64,000 nt of DNA from Flavobacterium piscinae (GCF_004122145.1 NZ_SBKQ01000009.1:62001-126000); one strand, 5' to 3'; shown: positions 9,060 to 18,641, counted from the stretch's first letter. The notes: generated from the letters alone by a model not told the origin. Translations and numbers: made by a program.

Positions 9060-10244
9060 ATGAAGAAAAAATTAATTTCCGCTACAACCACTCATTTTAA
9101 AACCGTTTTCCATCATGAGCCCGAGTCAATATTTCTCTCACCGGGAAGAATCAATTTGATTGGCGAACATGTTGATTATAATGACGGGTTTGTATTACCG
9201 GCAGCCATTAACAAATACATTTGCTTTGCTGTTTCAACATCTGAATCCGATGAATTTACTTTGGTTGCACAGGATTTAAACGAAACTTATCGATTCAATT
9301 GGCAAAATGAAATAAAACCCGTAGATAAAATGTGGGTTAATTATATGTTAGGTGTTTTGCATCAACTAAAAGTAAGAGGATTTACATTCAAAGGTCTGAA
9401 TGTGGTTTTTAGCAGTACAATACCAATGGGAGCGGGACTTTCCTCATCGGCCGCTTTAGAATGTGGATTTGGGTATGTGTTGAATAAATTGTTCCATTTG
9501 GGTTTATCCCGTGAAGAAATTGCCTTAATCGGCCAACAAGCTGAACACACTTTTGTAGGGGTAAAATGCGGCATTATGGATCAATTTGCCAGCGTGTTTG
9601 GCAAAAAAAATAAAGTTATTAAATTGGATTGCACCACCTTAGAACACGAGTATCATACCGCTGATTTTAAATACTATTCTTTACTTTTATTTGACAGTAA
9701 TGTAAAACACACGCATCTTACCTCCGGCTATAATACCAGAAGAGAAGAAGTAGAACAAGGATTAGCTATATTACAAAATAAATTTTCTTCTTTAAAAACA
9801 TTCAGAGACGTCACTGCATATCAATTAAATGAATTGAAAGAAGAATTAGGCGAAACGATTTATAAACGTTGCCTTTTTGTGATTAATGAAATCAAAAGGG
9901 TAAATGAAGCGGTTTATGCGTTAGACCGCAATCATTTTGAATCACTCGGCAAGTTAATGTTTGAAACCCACGAAGGCTTGTCCAACGCATACGAAGTAAG
10001 TTGTGAAGAAGTCGATTTTTTAGTAGATTTTGTCAAAAACGAAAAACAAGTCATTGGATCCCGGATGATGGGAGGCGGTTTTGGCGGTTGTTCAATTAAT
10101 CTGGTAGAAAAAGGATGTGAAGAAAAATTATTTGAAAAAATTTCGAAAGCGTATTTCGAGCAATTCGGAATTCAGTTGAATCAGTACAAAGTAAAAATTT
10201 CGAAAGGAACATCTAAAGTGAATAAAAAGTACAAAGCTAACTAA
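9060..10244 (+). CDS. galK: Galactokinase
   Basis: 394 aa, GHMP kinase. It phosphorylates alpha-D-galactose at C1 with ATP. The galactokinase signature GRINLIGEHVDYNDG (about 31-45), the ATP-binding PMGAGLSSSAALE and the third motif MMGGGFGGCS are all intact. There is no signal peptide, so it is cytoplasmic. It sits between the beta-galactosidase and galT with 1- and 3-bp gaps, confirming that this operon feeds galactose into the Leloir pathway. Confidence 0.96.
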   Translation: MKKKLISATTTHFKTVFHHEPESIFLSPGRINLIGEHVDYNDGFVLPAAINKYICFAVSTSESDEFTLVAQDLNETYRFNWQNEIKPVDKMWVNYMLGVLHQLKVRGFTFKGLNVVFSSTIPMGAGLSSSAALECGFGYVLNKLFHLGLSREEIALIGQQAEHTFVGVKCGIMDQFASVFGKKNKVIKLDCTTLEHEYHTADFKYYSLLLFDSNVKHTHLTSGYNTRREEVEQGLAILQNKFSSLKTFRDVTAYQLNELKEELGETIYKRCLFVINEIKRVNEAVYALDRNHFESLGKLMFETHEGLSNAYEVSCEEVDFLVDFVKNEKQVIGSRMMGGGFGGCSINLVEKGCEEKLFEKISKAYFEQFGIQLNQYKVKISKGTSKVNKKYKAN

Positions 10245-10247
10245 CTT

Positions 10248-11297
10248 ATGCAATCTTTCAACTCCAACGAACACCCGCATCGTCGTTACAATCCACTTTT
10301 GGATGAATGGATTTTAGTTTCTCCACACCGAACCAAACGGCCGTGGCAAGGGCAAAAAGAAAGCAATTCCATTGAAACGCTTCCTGAATACGACCCAACC
10401 TGTTATTTATGCCCGGGAAACGAACGTTCTAACGGTACAAAAAATCCGGAGTACACGGATTGCTATGTTTTTGAAAATGATTTTTCGGCTTTGTTAAAAG
10501 AGGAAGTGGTAATTGAACCCTCAACCTCTACTCTTTTCAAACTCAAACCGGAACGCGGAATCAATAAGGTGGTTTGTTTTTCACCTAAACATCATTTGAC
10601 TTTACCGGAAATGGAAATAGACGCCATTGAAAAAGTGATTCAAACTTGGAAAGAACAATATATTGAATTGGGTAATCATGATTTTATCAATTATGTTCAA
10701 ATTTTTGAAAACAAAGGTGCGGTGATGGGCTGTAGCAATCCGCATCCGCACGGACAAATTTGGGCTCAATCTTCGTTACCGACTCAAGTTGAAAAAACGC
10801 AAAAAAACCTGGAACATTATTATCAACAAAACAATAGTAGTCTTTTAAAAGATTATTTGGAAGAGGAATTAAAAACCAAACAACGATTGGTATATGAAAA
10901 TGAACATTTTGCGGTAGTTGTTCCTTTTTGGGCTACATGGCCATATGAAACCTTGATTATCAGCAAACGCCATTTTGGAACCATCATCGCTATGAGCAAA
11001 GAGGAAACCTTGGCTTTTGCGGATTGCATCAAAACGATTACGGTTAAATACGACAATCTTTTTGAAACCTCTTTTCCTTACTCTTCCGGTATTCATCAAG
11101 CACCAACTGACCGTTTGGCTCATCCGGAATGGCATTTTCACATGCATTTTTATCCCCCATTATTACGAAGTGCTACGGTGAAAAAGTTCATGGTAGGCTA
11201 TGAAATGTTGGGAGAAGCTCAACGAGACATTTCACCTGAAAAAAGTGCTGCTGTTTTACGTGATTTACCTACCTTGCATTATAAATTAAAACAATAA
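10248..11297 (+). CDS. galT: UDP-glucose--hexose-1-phosphate uridylyltransferase
   Basis: 349 aa, usual GalT length. It exchanges UMP between UDP-glucose and galactose-1-phosphate. The active-site triad appears as SNPHPHGQIWA, where the second histidine carries the UMP; WHFHMHFYPP in the C-terminal half is the second HIT-fold motif. The N-terminal HRRYNPLLDEWILVSPHR is the standard GalT opening. CYLCPGNER retains a CxxC that in homologs helps bind zinc. The epimerase GalE needed to close the cycle is not in this window. Confidence 0.96.
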   Translation: MQSFNSNEHPHRRYNPLLDEWILVSPHRTKRPWQGQKESNSIETLPEYDPTCYLCPGNERSNGTKNPEYTDCYVFENDFSALLKEEVVIEPSTSTLFKLKPERGINKVVCFSPKHHLTLPEMEIDAIEKVIQTWKEQYIELGNHDFINYVQIFENKGAVMGCSNPHPHGQIWAQSSLPTQVEKTQKNLEHYYQQNNSSLLKDYLEEELKTKQRLVYENEHFAVVVPFWATWPYETLIISKRHFGTIIAMSKEETLAFADCIKTITVKYDNLFETSFPYSSGIHQAPTDRLAHPEWHFHMHFYPPLLRSATVKKFMVGYEMLGEAQRDISPEKSAAVLRDLPTLHYKLKQ

Positions 11298-11313
11298 CTT
11301 AACCTTTTTTTAC

Positions 11314-12975
11314 ATGAATACCGGCTTTGATACCTTAGATTATATACTTTTTATTAGCTATGCCCTTTTAATTTTAGGGGTTGGTCTTTGGATGTCACGT
11401 GATAAAAAAGGACATCAAAAAAATGCCGAAGATTACTTTTTAGCCAGTAAATCACTGCCTTGGTGGGCAATTGGAACATCGTTGATTGCCGCAAATATTT
11501 CAGCCGAACAATTTATTGGGATGTCGGGTTCCGGTTTTGCAGTGGGATTGGCTATTTCTTCTTATGAATGGATGGCAGCCATTACGCTCATCATTGTGGG
11601 GAAATACTTCCTTCCTATTTTTATCGAAAAAGGGATTTATACCATTCCGGAATTTGTAGAAAAGCGATTCTCTACCAATCTAAAAACCATATTGGCGGTT
11701 TTTTGGGTGGCCTTGTATGTATTTGTTAACATCACTTCTGTTCTTTATTTAGGAGCGTTAGCGATGAACACCGTAATGGGTGTAGACATGATGTGGGCCA
11801 TCATAGGGTTATCCTTATTTGCTGCTGCTTATTCCCTTTATGGTGGATTAGCGTCGATTGCCTGGACGGATTCCATTCAAGTGATTTTCCTTGTCGTTGG
11901 AGGATTAGCCACCACTTATTTAGCTTTAAATACAGTTTCTAATGGTGAAGGCATGATGGAAGGTTTAGGTATTATTTATGACAAAGCACCTTCCAAATTT
12001 GCAATGATATTAGATGAATCTAATCCGGAATACCTTAATCTTCCCGGCATTGGCGTTTTAATTGGCGGACTTTGGGTGGCTAATTTATACTATTGGGGAT
12101 TCAATCAATATATCATACAACGGGCGTTGGCGGCGAAATCGTTGAAAGAAGCTCAAAAAGGAATTTTATTAGCTGCTTTTCTAAAATTATTAATCCCGTT
12201 TATTGTTGTAATTCCGGGAATTGCTGCCTACGTGATTGTAAATGATCCTGAAATGTTAGCTCGTTTAGGGGCAGAAGGCTTAATCAATATTCCGAGTGAT
12301 GCTGCGGCTGACAAAGCCTATCCATGGTTAATTCAATTTTTACCCACCGGATTAAAAGGATTGGCTTTTGTGGCGTTAACAGCAGCAATTGTATCGTCTT
12401 TGGCTTCCATGCTGAACTCAACTTCTACTATTTTTACGATGGATATTTACAAACAATACATCAACAAAAAATCCGATGACAAAAACACAGTAAAAGTTGG
12501 CCGAATAACGGCGGCAGTAGCTTTAACTATTGGTGCAATTGTTGCTCCACTATTGGGAGGCATCAATCAGGCTTTTCAATTCATTCAAGAATACACAGGT
12601 GTGGTAAGTCCGGGAATTTTAGCCATATTTGTATTAGGTCTGTTTTGGAAAAAAGCAACTAACAAAGCAGCGATTTGGGGAGCATTACTTTCTATTCCTA
12701 TTGCGATGTTTTTCAAAGTAGGCCCAAAAGGATGGGCAACAGGAACACCAATGGATGGTATTTTTCCAAGTGTACCTTTTTTAGACCAAATGGGCTACAC
12801 CACTTTACTTACAATGGTAATTATCGCACTCATCAGTTGGTTTCAGCAAAAAGGAGCTGATGACAGCAAGGGATTTGAATTGCGAAAAGAAACGTTTAAA
12901 ACCAGTTCAACATTCAACATAAGTGCTTTTGCGGTGATGATTGTATTGGCCTTTTTATATGCCTTCTTTTGGTAG
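11314..12975 (+). CDS. Sodium/sugar symporter, SSS family (vSGLT-like)
   Basis: 553 aa integral membrane protein with about 14 hydrophobic segments. It opens with the SSS-type topology (YILFISYALLILGVGLWMS) and the LASKSLPWWAIGTSLIAANISAEQFIGMSGSG-like region, given here in two parts: SLPWWAIGTSLIA and ISAEQFIGMSGS. The GGLASIAWTDSIQ segment is characteristic of SGLT transporters. It probably imports galactose (or a short galactoside) with sodium across the inner membrane. It is the last gene of the galactan block, 16 bp after galT, with a terminator at 13242-13274. Confidence 0.9.
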   Translation: MNTGFDTLDYILFISYALLILGVGLWMSRDKKGHQKNAEDYFLASKSLPWWAIGTSLIAANISAEQFIGMSGSGFAVGLAISSYEWMAAITLIIVGKYFLPIFIEKGIYTIPEFVEKRFSTNLKTILAVFWVALYVFVNITSVLYLGALAMNTVMGVDMMWAIIGLSLFAAAYSLYGGLASIAWTDSIQVIFLVVGGLATTYLALNTVSNGEGMMEGLGIIYDKAPSKFAMILDESNPEYLNLPGIGVLIGGLWVANLYYWGFNQYIIQRALAAKSLKEAQKGILLAAFLKLLIPFIVVIPGIAAYVIVNDPEMLARLGAEGLINIPSDAAADKAYPWLIQFLPTGLKGLAFVALTAAIVSSLASMLNSTSTIFTMDIYKQYINKKSDDKNTVKVGRITAAVALTIGAIVAPLLGGINQAFQFIQEYTGVVSPGILAIFVLGLFWKKATNKAAIWGALLSIPIAMFFKVGPKGWATGTPMDGIFPSVPFLDQMGYTTLLTMVIIALISWFQQKGADDSKGFELRKETFKTSSTFNISAFAVMIVLAFLYAFFW

Positions 12976-13160
12976 TTTTTCAATTTGACTCATTTCTACA
13001 ATAGAACACGGATGTAAATGGATTAAGTAGATTAACTCTGATTTTATTCGCTTTACGAAAATAGATTTACACGGTTTTCATTCTGATAATCAATTCCCAT
13101 TGGAAGAATTATTCTTATCATTCATTCATTATCCATAATTGAAAGTCTAAATTTAATTGT

Positions 13161-13237
13161 CAAATTGACATATTTTCGAATTGACACATTTTCAAATTGA
13201 CACATTTTCAAATTGACACATTTTCAAATTGACAAAT
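13161..13237. repeat. 16-bp tandem repeat, 4.8 copies (unit CAAATTGACACATTTT)
   Basis: Units begin at 13161, 13177, 13193, 13209 and 13225. Units 3 and 4 are identical, units 1 and 2 differ by one base each, and the fifth is cut after 13 bp. There are no spacers, so this is not a CRISPR array. Confidence 0.93.
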
Positions 13238-13241
13238 AAAA

Positions 13242-13274
13242 AAAAAACTTGTCGTTTGGGGCGGCAAGTTTTTT
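13242..13274. terminator. Bidirectional rho-independent terminator
   Basis: A 13-bp stem (AAAAAACTTGTCG with CGGCAAGTTTTTT, one G-T pair) closes a 7-nt loop. It has T runs when read in either direction and lies between the convergent symporter and LRR genes. Confidence 0.85.
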
Positions 13275-13303
13275 GTTGGGGTTGGTATTTGTTTTTTGGA
13301 AAA

Positions 13304-14158
13304 TTAATCCGGAGTACCTACTACTCCAGTATTGTCGGTAATTAACGGTAAGCGTACCGCCACACCTTTATCGTTTAACATCGTCATTTGGAAAGTATCT
13401 TTCTTAGCCAAAGCATACGAAATCAATCCATTGAACTTGTTGTAAGATATATTCATTTCTTTTAAATTGTCCAATTTCTCTATTTCAAAAGGAACTTGAC
13501 CAATAAAATTGTTTTCAAACAAACTCAAGTTTTCAAGAGCTTTTAAATTTTCAATTTCGTAACTCAATTTACCTGAAAAGTTGTTACTGTTTAACATTAA
13601 TACTTTCAAGTTTTTTAAAGTATATAATGAACTTGGTAATTCACCCTCGAGAGAATTATTAAAAAGTGATAAATTCTCCAATTGTGTTAATTGACCTATC
13701 TCTTGTGGTAATGAACCGGTTAAAAAATTCATGTACAACTCTACTACTTTCAAAGAAGTAGCTTTACCAAGCGAGGCTGGTATTGAACCAGTTAACTTAT
13801 TAAAAGAAATATTTAATGATTCTAGATTTTTTAAATCACCTATCGAAGCAGGAATATTACCGGAAAGCTTGTTTTTAAATAAATTCAAGGTTTCCAAGTA
13901 TTGTAATTGTGCAATTTCAGTAGGAATTTGCCCTTCTAAATTGTTATTTAACAAGGCTAAACCAACTACTTTATTATCTTTTACTTTTACACCATGCCAA
14001 GTTGAGACATCTGTAGTTAAATCCCATTTAACTTTCCACTGACTACCATTTGTAGCTTGATTTAATTTTATAAGAGCATCTTTCTCAGATTTTGATACTT
14101 CAGCATATCCCAAAAATGAGAAGCAAAGTACAAGAAGTGTTAATGTAATATTTTTCAT
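13304..14158 (-). CDS. Secreted leucine-rich-repeat protein, plant-type LRRs
   Basis: 284 aa with a type I signal peptide (cleavage near GYA, about residue 19). Residues 20-60 match the N-terminal cap of plant-like LRR proteins (DALIKLNQATNGSQW, then W-H-G-V). About eight 23-24-residue repeats of the form LxxLxxLxLxxNxLxGxIP follow (for example NNNLEGQIPTEIAQL, NKLSGNIPASIGDL). The last 30 residues are not repetitive, and I see no type IX sorting domain. Such proteins usually bind protein or glycan partners; the partner here is unknown. It is a single gene with its own promoter candidate and terminator. Confidence 0.87.
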   Translation of the reverse strand: MKNITLTLLVLCFSFLGYAEVSKSEKDALIKLNQATNGSQWKVKWDLTTDVSTWHGVKVKDNKVVGLALLNNNLEGQIPTEIAQLQYLETLNLFKNKLSGNIPASIGDLKNLESLNISFNKLTGSIPASLGKATSLKVVELYMNFLTGSLPQEIGQLTQLENLSLFNNSLEGELPSSLYTLKNLKVLMLNSNNFSGKLSYEIENLKALENLSLFENNFIGQVPFEIEKLDNLKEMNISYNKFNGLISYALAKKDTFQMTMLNDKGVAVRLPLITDNTGVVGTPD

Positions 14159-14186
14159 TTTTAATTAAATTTGGGGTTTGACTCTG

Positions 14187-14219
14187 TAAATATAGTGCTG
14201 TTATTCGCTTAAATGCAAA
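14187..14219 (-). promoter_or_regulatory. Candidate promoter of the LRR gene
   Basis: On the minus strand, TTTG (14216-14219), a 21-bp spacer and TATATTTA (14187-14194) make a near-consensus -33/-7 pair. The last base of the -7 box is A instead of G. The start codon is 28 bp downstream. Confidence 0.45.
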
Positions 14220-14417
14220 TATTATCGATGAAATGCTTGTTTTTTTATATTTTAAAGTATTTTTTCTTACAATATTGTGAGTATTTCCTTCCCCCAACGA
14301 TTTGTGATTTTAAATTAAAAATCAAAAATGTTTAACTCATAAAACTAAAAATGTTAAATTCGTATATACAAATGTTAAATAAAAACTAACCACAAAAACT
14401 GTTTGCTCTTGAAAAGG

Positions 14418-14425
14418 TACATTTG
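14418..14425 (+). promoter_or_regulatory. -7 box (TACATTTG) of the RND efflux operon
   Basis: This is an exact TAnnTTTG match 40 bp upstream of the adaptor start. No -33 box is seen at standard spacing. Confidence 0.5.
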
Positions 14426-14465
14426 TAAATCTCAATATATACGATTTCAACTATTCTTTTAAATT

Positions 14466-15533
14466 ATGAAAGTAAAAAACATTGTTATTTTTCTTTTGGT
14501 CGGGGGTTTAATAGCCCTTATTGCATACCGAATCATGAGCAATAAAAGCCAAGATGAAAAAACTAATCAAAAAAGTGGATCTCCAAAAGCCATGTCAATC
14601 GTAAACGGAATAGTGTTGAAACCCAAAAAATTCGCTAATGAACTCACACTCTCCGGTAGTATTGATGCCAATGAACAAATTGAATTGAGGAGCGAAGTTG
14701 CCGGTATTGTGCAAGGCATCTATTTTGAAGAAGGTAGTTATGTATCCAAAGGAAAACAACTAATTAAAGTAAACGATATCGAACTCCGTGCACAATTAGC
14801 TCAAGCCAAAACCAGACAAACATTGGCATCAGAAAATGAAAGAAGAGCCAAGTTACTGTTACAAAAAGAAGCCATCAGTCAAGAAGAATATGATGTAGCG
14901 AATGCTGAATTTGAATCCGCAAAATCGCAAACCCAATTAATTCAAGCACAAATAGCCAAAACATCGATTGTAGCTCCTTTTTCAGGTAAAGTTGGATTGC
15001 GTTCCATTTCTCCCGGAACGTATGTGACTCCAACCACTTTAATTGCTAAATTGGTCAACACCAATCAAGTGAAAATCACTTTTTCTATACCCGAAAAATA
15101 TGCTTCATTAATGAAGAATAATGCTATCATCACTTTTACAACAGCTGGAAATAAAGAAATTTTCAATGCCAAAATATATGCTTTAGAACCTGCTGTCGAG
15201 CAAACTACCCGTACGCTCCAAATTAGAGCCATCGCTGAAAATAAAGACGGCAAACTTCTCCCGGGAACATTTGCAAATATTATTTTACCATTGGAAGAAC
15301 AAAATGATGCAATATTAATTCCAACCGAATCAATCATTCCCATACAAAACGGCAAAAAGGTATTCATTACTGAAAATGGCAAAGCCAAAGAAGTTATCAT
15401 AGAAACCGCAAATAGAACTGAAAAAGAAATTTTGGTTACTTCCGGTCTAAAAGTGGGTGATACCTTAATTACCTCCGGTATTATGGCCATTAAAGAGGGA
15501 GCACCGGTACAACTGAAATTAATCCAAAACTAA
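14466..15533 (+). CDS. RND efflux periplasmic adaptor (membrane fusion protein)
   Basis: 355 aa. An N-terminal membrane anchor/signal (about 4-24) is followed by a biotinyl-lipoyl-like half (GSIDANEQIELRSEVAGIV), a short helical hairpin (about 105-150, rich in Ala/Gln/Glu), the second lipoyl half (SIVAPFSGKVGLRSISPG), then beta-barrel and membrane-proximal domains. It bridges the inner-membrane pump and the outer-membrane channel. Its stop is 5 bp before the pump gene, in the classic adaptor-pump-channel order. The transported compounds cannot be deduced; this could serve drug, bile-salt or fatty-acid efflux. Confidence 0.93.
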   Translation: MKVKNIVIFLLVGGLIALIAYRIMSNKSQDEKTNQKSGSPKAMSIVNGIVLKPKKFANELTLSGSIDANEQIELRSEVAGIVQGIYFEEGSYVSKGKQLIKVNDIELRAQLAQAKTRQTLASENERRAKLLLQKEAISQEEYDVANAEFESAKSQTQLIQAQIAKTSIVAPFSGKVGLRSISPGTYVTPTTLIAKLVNTNQVKITFSIPEKYASLMKNNAIITFTTAGNKEIFNAKIYALEPAVEQTTRTLQIRAIAENKDGKLLPGTFANIILPLEEQNDAILIPTESIIPIQNGKKVFITENGKAKEVIIETANRTEKEILVTSGLKVGDTLITSGIMAIKEGAPVQLKLIQN

Positions 15534-15538
15534 ATCAC

Positions 15539-18500
15539 ATGAGTTTATCAACCCTAAGTATAAAACGACCGGTTTTAGCCATCGTGATGAACCTGTTGAT
15601 TGTGCTATTTGGCATCATTGGTTTTACCTATTTGGGTGTTCGTGAATTTCCTTCCATTGATCCGGCTCAAATTACGGTACAAACGAGCTACACCGGTGCC
15701 AATGCAGATATCATTGAATCACAAATTACAGAGCCTTTAGAGAAAGCCATTAATTCTATTGATGGAATTCGTACTATTTCTTCCACAAGTGCTCAAGGAA
15801 CGAGTGTGATTTCCATTGAGTTTAATCTGGAAAAAAATCTGGAAGAAGCAGCCAATGATGTGCGAGATAAAGTTTCGCAGGCAGTAAGAAGTTTACCAAA
15901 AGATTTAACCGCTCCACCCGTTGTTTCAAAAGCCGATGCCGACTCGGACCCGATTTTAACCATGACCATGAAAAGTGACAACAAAAATGTGTTGGAACTC
16001 ACGGATTATGCTGAAAATGTCATTTTACAACGACTTCAAACGATACCCGGTGTTAGTAGTGTTCGCATTTGGGGAGAACGTAAATATGCCATGCGTTTGT
16101 GGATTGACCCTATAAAATTGTCGGCTTATGGTTGTACGGCCTCTGATATTTTAAATGCTTTGAATCAACAAAATGTTGAACTTCCTTCGGGAAAATTAAC
16201 AGGGAACAATACCGAGTTAACAGTAAAAACAGTAGGAAATCTTACTACTGAGGAAGATTTTAACAACATTATTATTAAATCGGATGGCGATAAAATTGTT
16301 CGATTAAGCGATGTAGCAAAAGCCAGTTTGGAAGCTGAAAATCTGGAAACCCGCTTAAGTGATTCCGGGCAAACTATGATTGGATTGGCTGTTACACCTC
16401 AACCCGGCACGAATTATCTTGATATATCCGAAGAATTCTACAAACAGTATGAACAATTAAAAAAGGATTTACCAAAAGAATTTGAATTAAATGTAGCAAT
16501 TGACACTACCATTTTCATTAAAAAAGCAATTTTGGAAGTAGCTGAAACTTTAATCATTGCCTTACTTTTAGTAACCTTGGTCATTTACTTGTTTTTTAGG
16601 GATTGGGCGATTGCATTCCGTCCTTTGATTGATATACCGGTATCCTTGATTGCGACATTTTTTATCATGTACATTTGCGGGTTTTCCATCAATGTTTTGA
16701 CTTTATTGGCAATCGTATTAGCAACCGGTTTGGTGGTAGATGACGGAATTGTGGTTACTGAAAACATCTTTAAAAAGGTCGAAGAAGGCATGTCTCCCAT
16801 CGAAGCGGCCATCAAAGGGTCAAATGAAATCTTTTTTGCTGTCATATCCATCTCCATCACCTTAGCCGCTGTTTTTCTCCCCATTATCTTTTTAGAAGGT
16901 TTTGTAGGTCGGCTTTTCCGTGAGTTTGGAATAGTCATTGGTGCGGCAGTGCTCATTTCGGCCTTTGTTTCGCTGAGTTTAACCCCCATGTTGAATGCTT
17001 ATTTAATGAAAGGCGGAAAACAAAAGCGTTCTAAATTCTATGAAATGACCGAACCTTTTTATGAAAATTTAAATAAAGGATATGCTCGTTCGTTAGAAAA
17101 GTTCATGGCAAAAAAATGGTTAAGTTTTCCAATCTTAATTGGTTGTTTGGGATTATCTGTTCTTTTTTATAACATTCTTCAAAAAGAAACAGCTCCTTAT
17201 GATGATCGTAGTATGATTTTAATGAATGTAACTGGTCCGGAAGGAGCAACATACGACTACATGGATCGGTTCATGCAAGAATTATCACAATTAATTACTG
17301 ATTCCGTTCCGGAAAAAAAGGTAAGTTTAATTGTCACTTCACCCGGTTTTAGTGCTGGCTCCGTTAACCGTGGGTTTGCTCGTTTATCATTAGTTGACCC
17401 TTCCGAAAGAGAACGTTCGCAAAAAGAAATAGCACAGACACTAACCGGGTTGGCAAAAAAATACAACGATGCCAAAACATCGGTATCGGAACAGCCTACT
17501 ATTTCTGTCAATCGTCGGGGAGGTTTGCCCATTCAATTTATTATTCAAGCGAAAAACTTTAAATTACTAGAAGAAAAAATTCCATTATTCATGGAAGAAG
17601 CATCAAAGGACCCTACTTTTTCAATCACTGATGTTAATTTAAAATTCAACAAACCTGAAATTTATATCACCATCAATCGAGAAAAAGCGGAATCATTAGG
17701 TGTATCCGTTTTAGATGTTGCCCAAACCATTCAGCTTTCTTTGAGCGGGCAACGTTTTGGCTATTTTTTAATGAATGGAAAACAATACCAAGTATTGGGA
17801 CAATTTGATAAAAAAGACCGTGATCAACCCATGGACTTGGCTTCTATATTTGTGCGAAGCAGTAACGGACAACTTATCCAATTAGATAACGTGGTCACAA
17901 TCGAAGAACAAAGCAGCCCTCCACAATTGTTTCACAATAATCGATACATGTCGGCTACCGTTTCTGCCGGATTAGCACCCGGGAAAAGTATTGGTGACGG
18001 AATAGATGCCATGGAACGTATAAAAGAAAAAGTGTTAGACGATACTTTTACAACCGATTTGGGAGGAGAATCCAGGGATTTTGCCGAAAGTAGCTCAAAT
18101 ACGATGTTCGCATTTGGATTGGCCTTACTATTGATTTTCCTCATTTTAGCAGGTCAGTTTGAAAGTTTTGTAGACCCGTTTATTATCATTTTAACGGTTC
18201 CGATGGCGGTTGCCGGAGCTTTATTTTCACTTTGGTTATTTGGTCAAACCTGGAATATTTTCAGTCAAATTGGAACCGTAATGTTGATTGGATTAGTAAC
18301 AAAAAACGGAATTTTAATTGTAGAATTTGCCAACCAACTTCGGGAACAAGGGAAATCTAAATACGATGCTGTGATGGAAGCAGCTGAATCCCGATTGCGT
18401 CCCATCTTAATGACCAGTTTAACACTTGCTTTGGGAGCCATGCCTATCGCCGTGTCGATTGGAGCCGCATCTCAAAGTAGAATGGGTATGGGTATAGTAA

Positions 18501-18634
18501 TTGTAGGCGGAACCTTATTTTCTTTAATTTTAACCCTTTATGTAATTCCTGCAATTTATTTAATGTGGTCAAAAGAGAAAAAACACCATCCGGAATTTGA
18601 TAGTTTAGACCAATACGATAAAGAATCTGTTTAA
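15539..18634 (+). CDS. RND efflux transporter permease (AcrB/MexB type)
   Basis: 1031 aa, standard HAE1-RND length. There is one N-terminal TM segment, a large periplasmic loop, about five TM segments, a second large loop, and a final bundle of TM segments. ATGLVVDDGIVVTENI carries the paired aspartates of TM4 used for proton relay. GLVTKNGILIVEFA is the corresponding C-terminal half motif with the conserved lysine. TSYTGANADIIESQITEPLE is the typical porter-domain start. It exports substrates from the periplasm or inner membrane using the proton gradient, together with the flanking adaptor and TolC-like channel. Confidence 0.95.
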   Translation: MSLSTLSIKRPVLAIVMNLLIVLFGIIGFTYLGVREFPSIDPAQITVQTSYTGANADIIESQITEPLEKAINSIDGIRTISSTSAQGTSVISIEFNLEKNLEEAANDVRDKVSQAVRSLPKDLTAPPVVSKADADSDPILTMTMKSDNKNVLELTDYAENVILQRLQTIPGVSSVRIWGERKYAMRLWIDPIKLSAYGCTASDILNALNQQNVELPSGKLTGNNTELTVKTVGNLTTEEDFNNIIIKSDGDKIVRLSDVAKASLEAENLETRLSDSGQTMIGLAVTPQPGTNYLDISEEFYKQYEQLKKDLPKEFELNVAIDTTIFIKKAILEVAETLIIALLLVTLVIYLFFRDWAIAFRPLIDIPVSLIATFFIMYICGFSINVLTLLAIVLATGLVVDDGIVVTENIFKKVEEGMSPIEAAIKGSNEIFFAVISISITLAAVFLPIIFLEGFVGRLFREFGIVIGAAVLISAFVSLSLTPMLNAYLMKGGKQKRSKFYEMTEPFYENLNKGYARSLEKFMAKKWLSFPILIGCLGLSVLFYNILQKETAPYDDRSMILMNVTGPEGATYDYMDRFMQELSQLITDSVPEKKVSLIVTSPGFSAGSVNRGFARLSLVDPSERERSQKEIAQTLTGLAKKYNDAKTSVSEQPTISVNRRGGLPIQFIIQAKNFKLLEEKIPLFMEEASKDPTFSITDVNLKFNKPEIYITINREKAESLGVSVLDVAQTIQLSLSGQRFGYFLMNGKQYQVLGQFDKKDRDQPMDLASIFVRSSNGQLIQLDNVVTIEEQSSPPQLFHNNRYMSATVSAGLAPGKSIGDGIDAMERIKEKVLDDTFTTDLGGESRDFAESSSNTMFAFGLALLLIFLILAGQFESFVDPFIIILTVPMAVAGALFSLWLFGQTWNIFSQIGTVMLIGLVTKNGILIVEFANQLREQGKSKYDAVMEAAESRLRPILMTSLTLALGAMPIAVSIGAASQSRMGMGIVIVGGTLFSLILTLYVIPAIYLMWSKEKKHHPEFDSLDQYDKESV

Positions 18635-18641
18635 AATAATT

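Larger units (their letters stand above)
12976..13303. other. 328-bp intergenic region: degenerate repeat remnant, tandem repeat and terminator
   Basis: No gene is seen. About 13020-13046 and 13062-13078 hold imperfect GGATTAAG/AGATTTACACGG-type sequence resembling the inverted repeats around the GxxExxY gene at 36 kb. 13161-13237 is a 16-bp tandem repeat, and 13242-13274 is a shared terminator for the convergent neighbours. Confidence 0.6.
14159..14465. other. 307-bp divergent intergenic region with two promoter candidates
   Basis: No gene is seen. It separates the LRR gene (minus) from the RND efflux operon (plus), is very AT-rich, and contains the -7 boxes listed at 14187-14219 and 14418-14425. 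The TCGATGAAAT segment near 14225 resembles the direct repeat upstream of gldK. Confidence 0.5.

Noticed and set aside
13161..13237. Possible CRISPR array
   Set aside because: Units are directly abutting with no unique spacers, and no cas gene is nearby.
16585..16989. Long open frame opposite the RND permease
   Set aside because: It is a shadow of a strong coding frame, with no recognisable protein features or promoter; the same holds for other antisense frames over groEL, the ABC-F gene and gldM.
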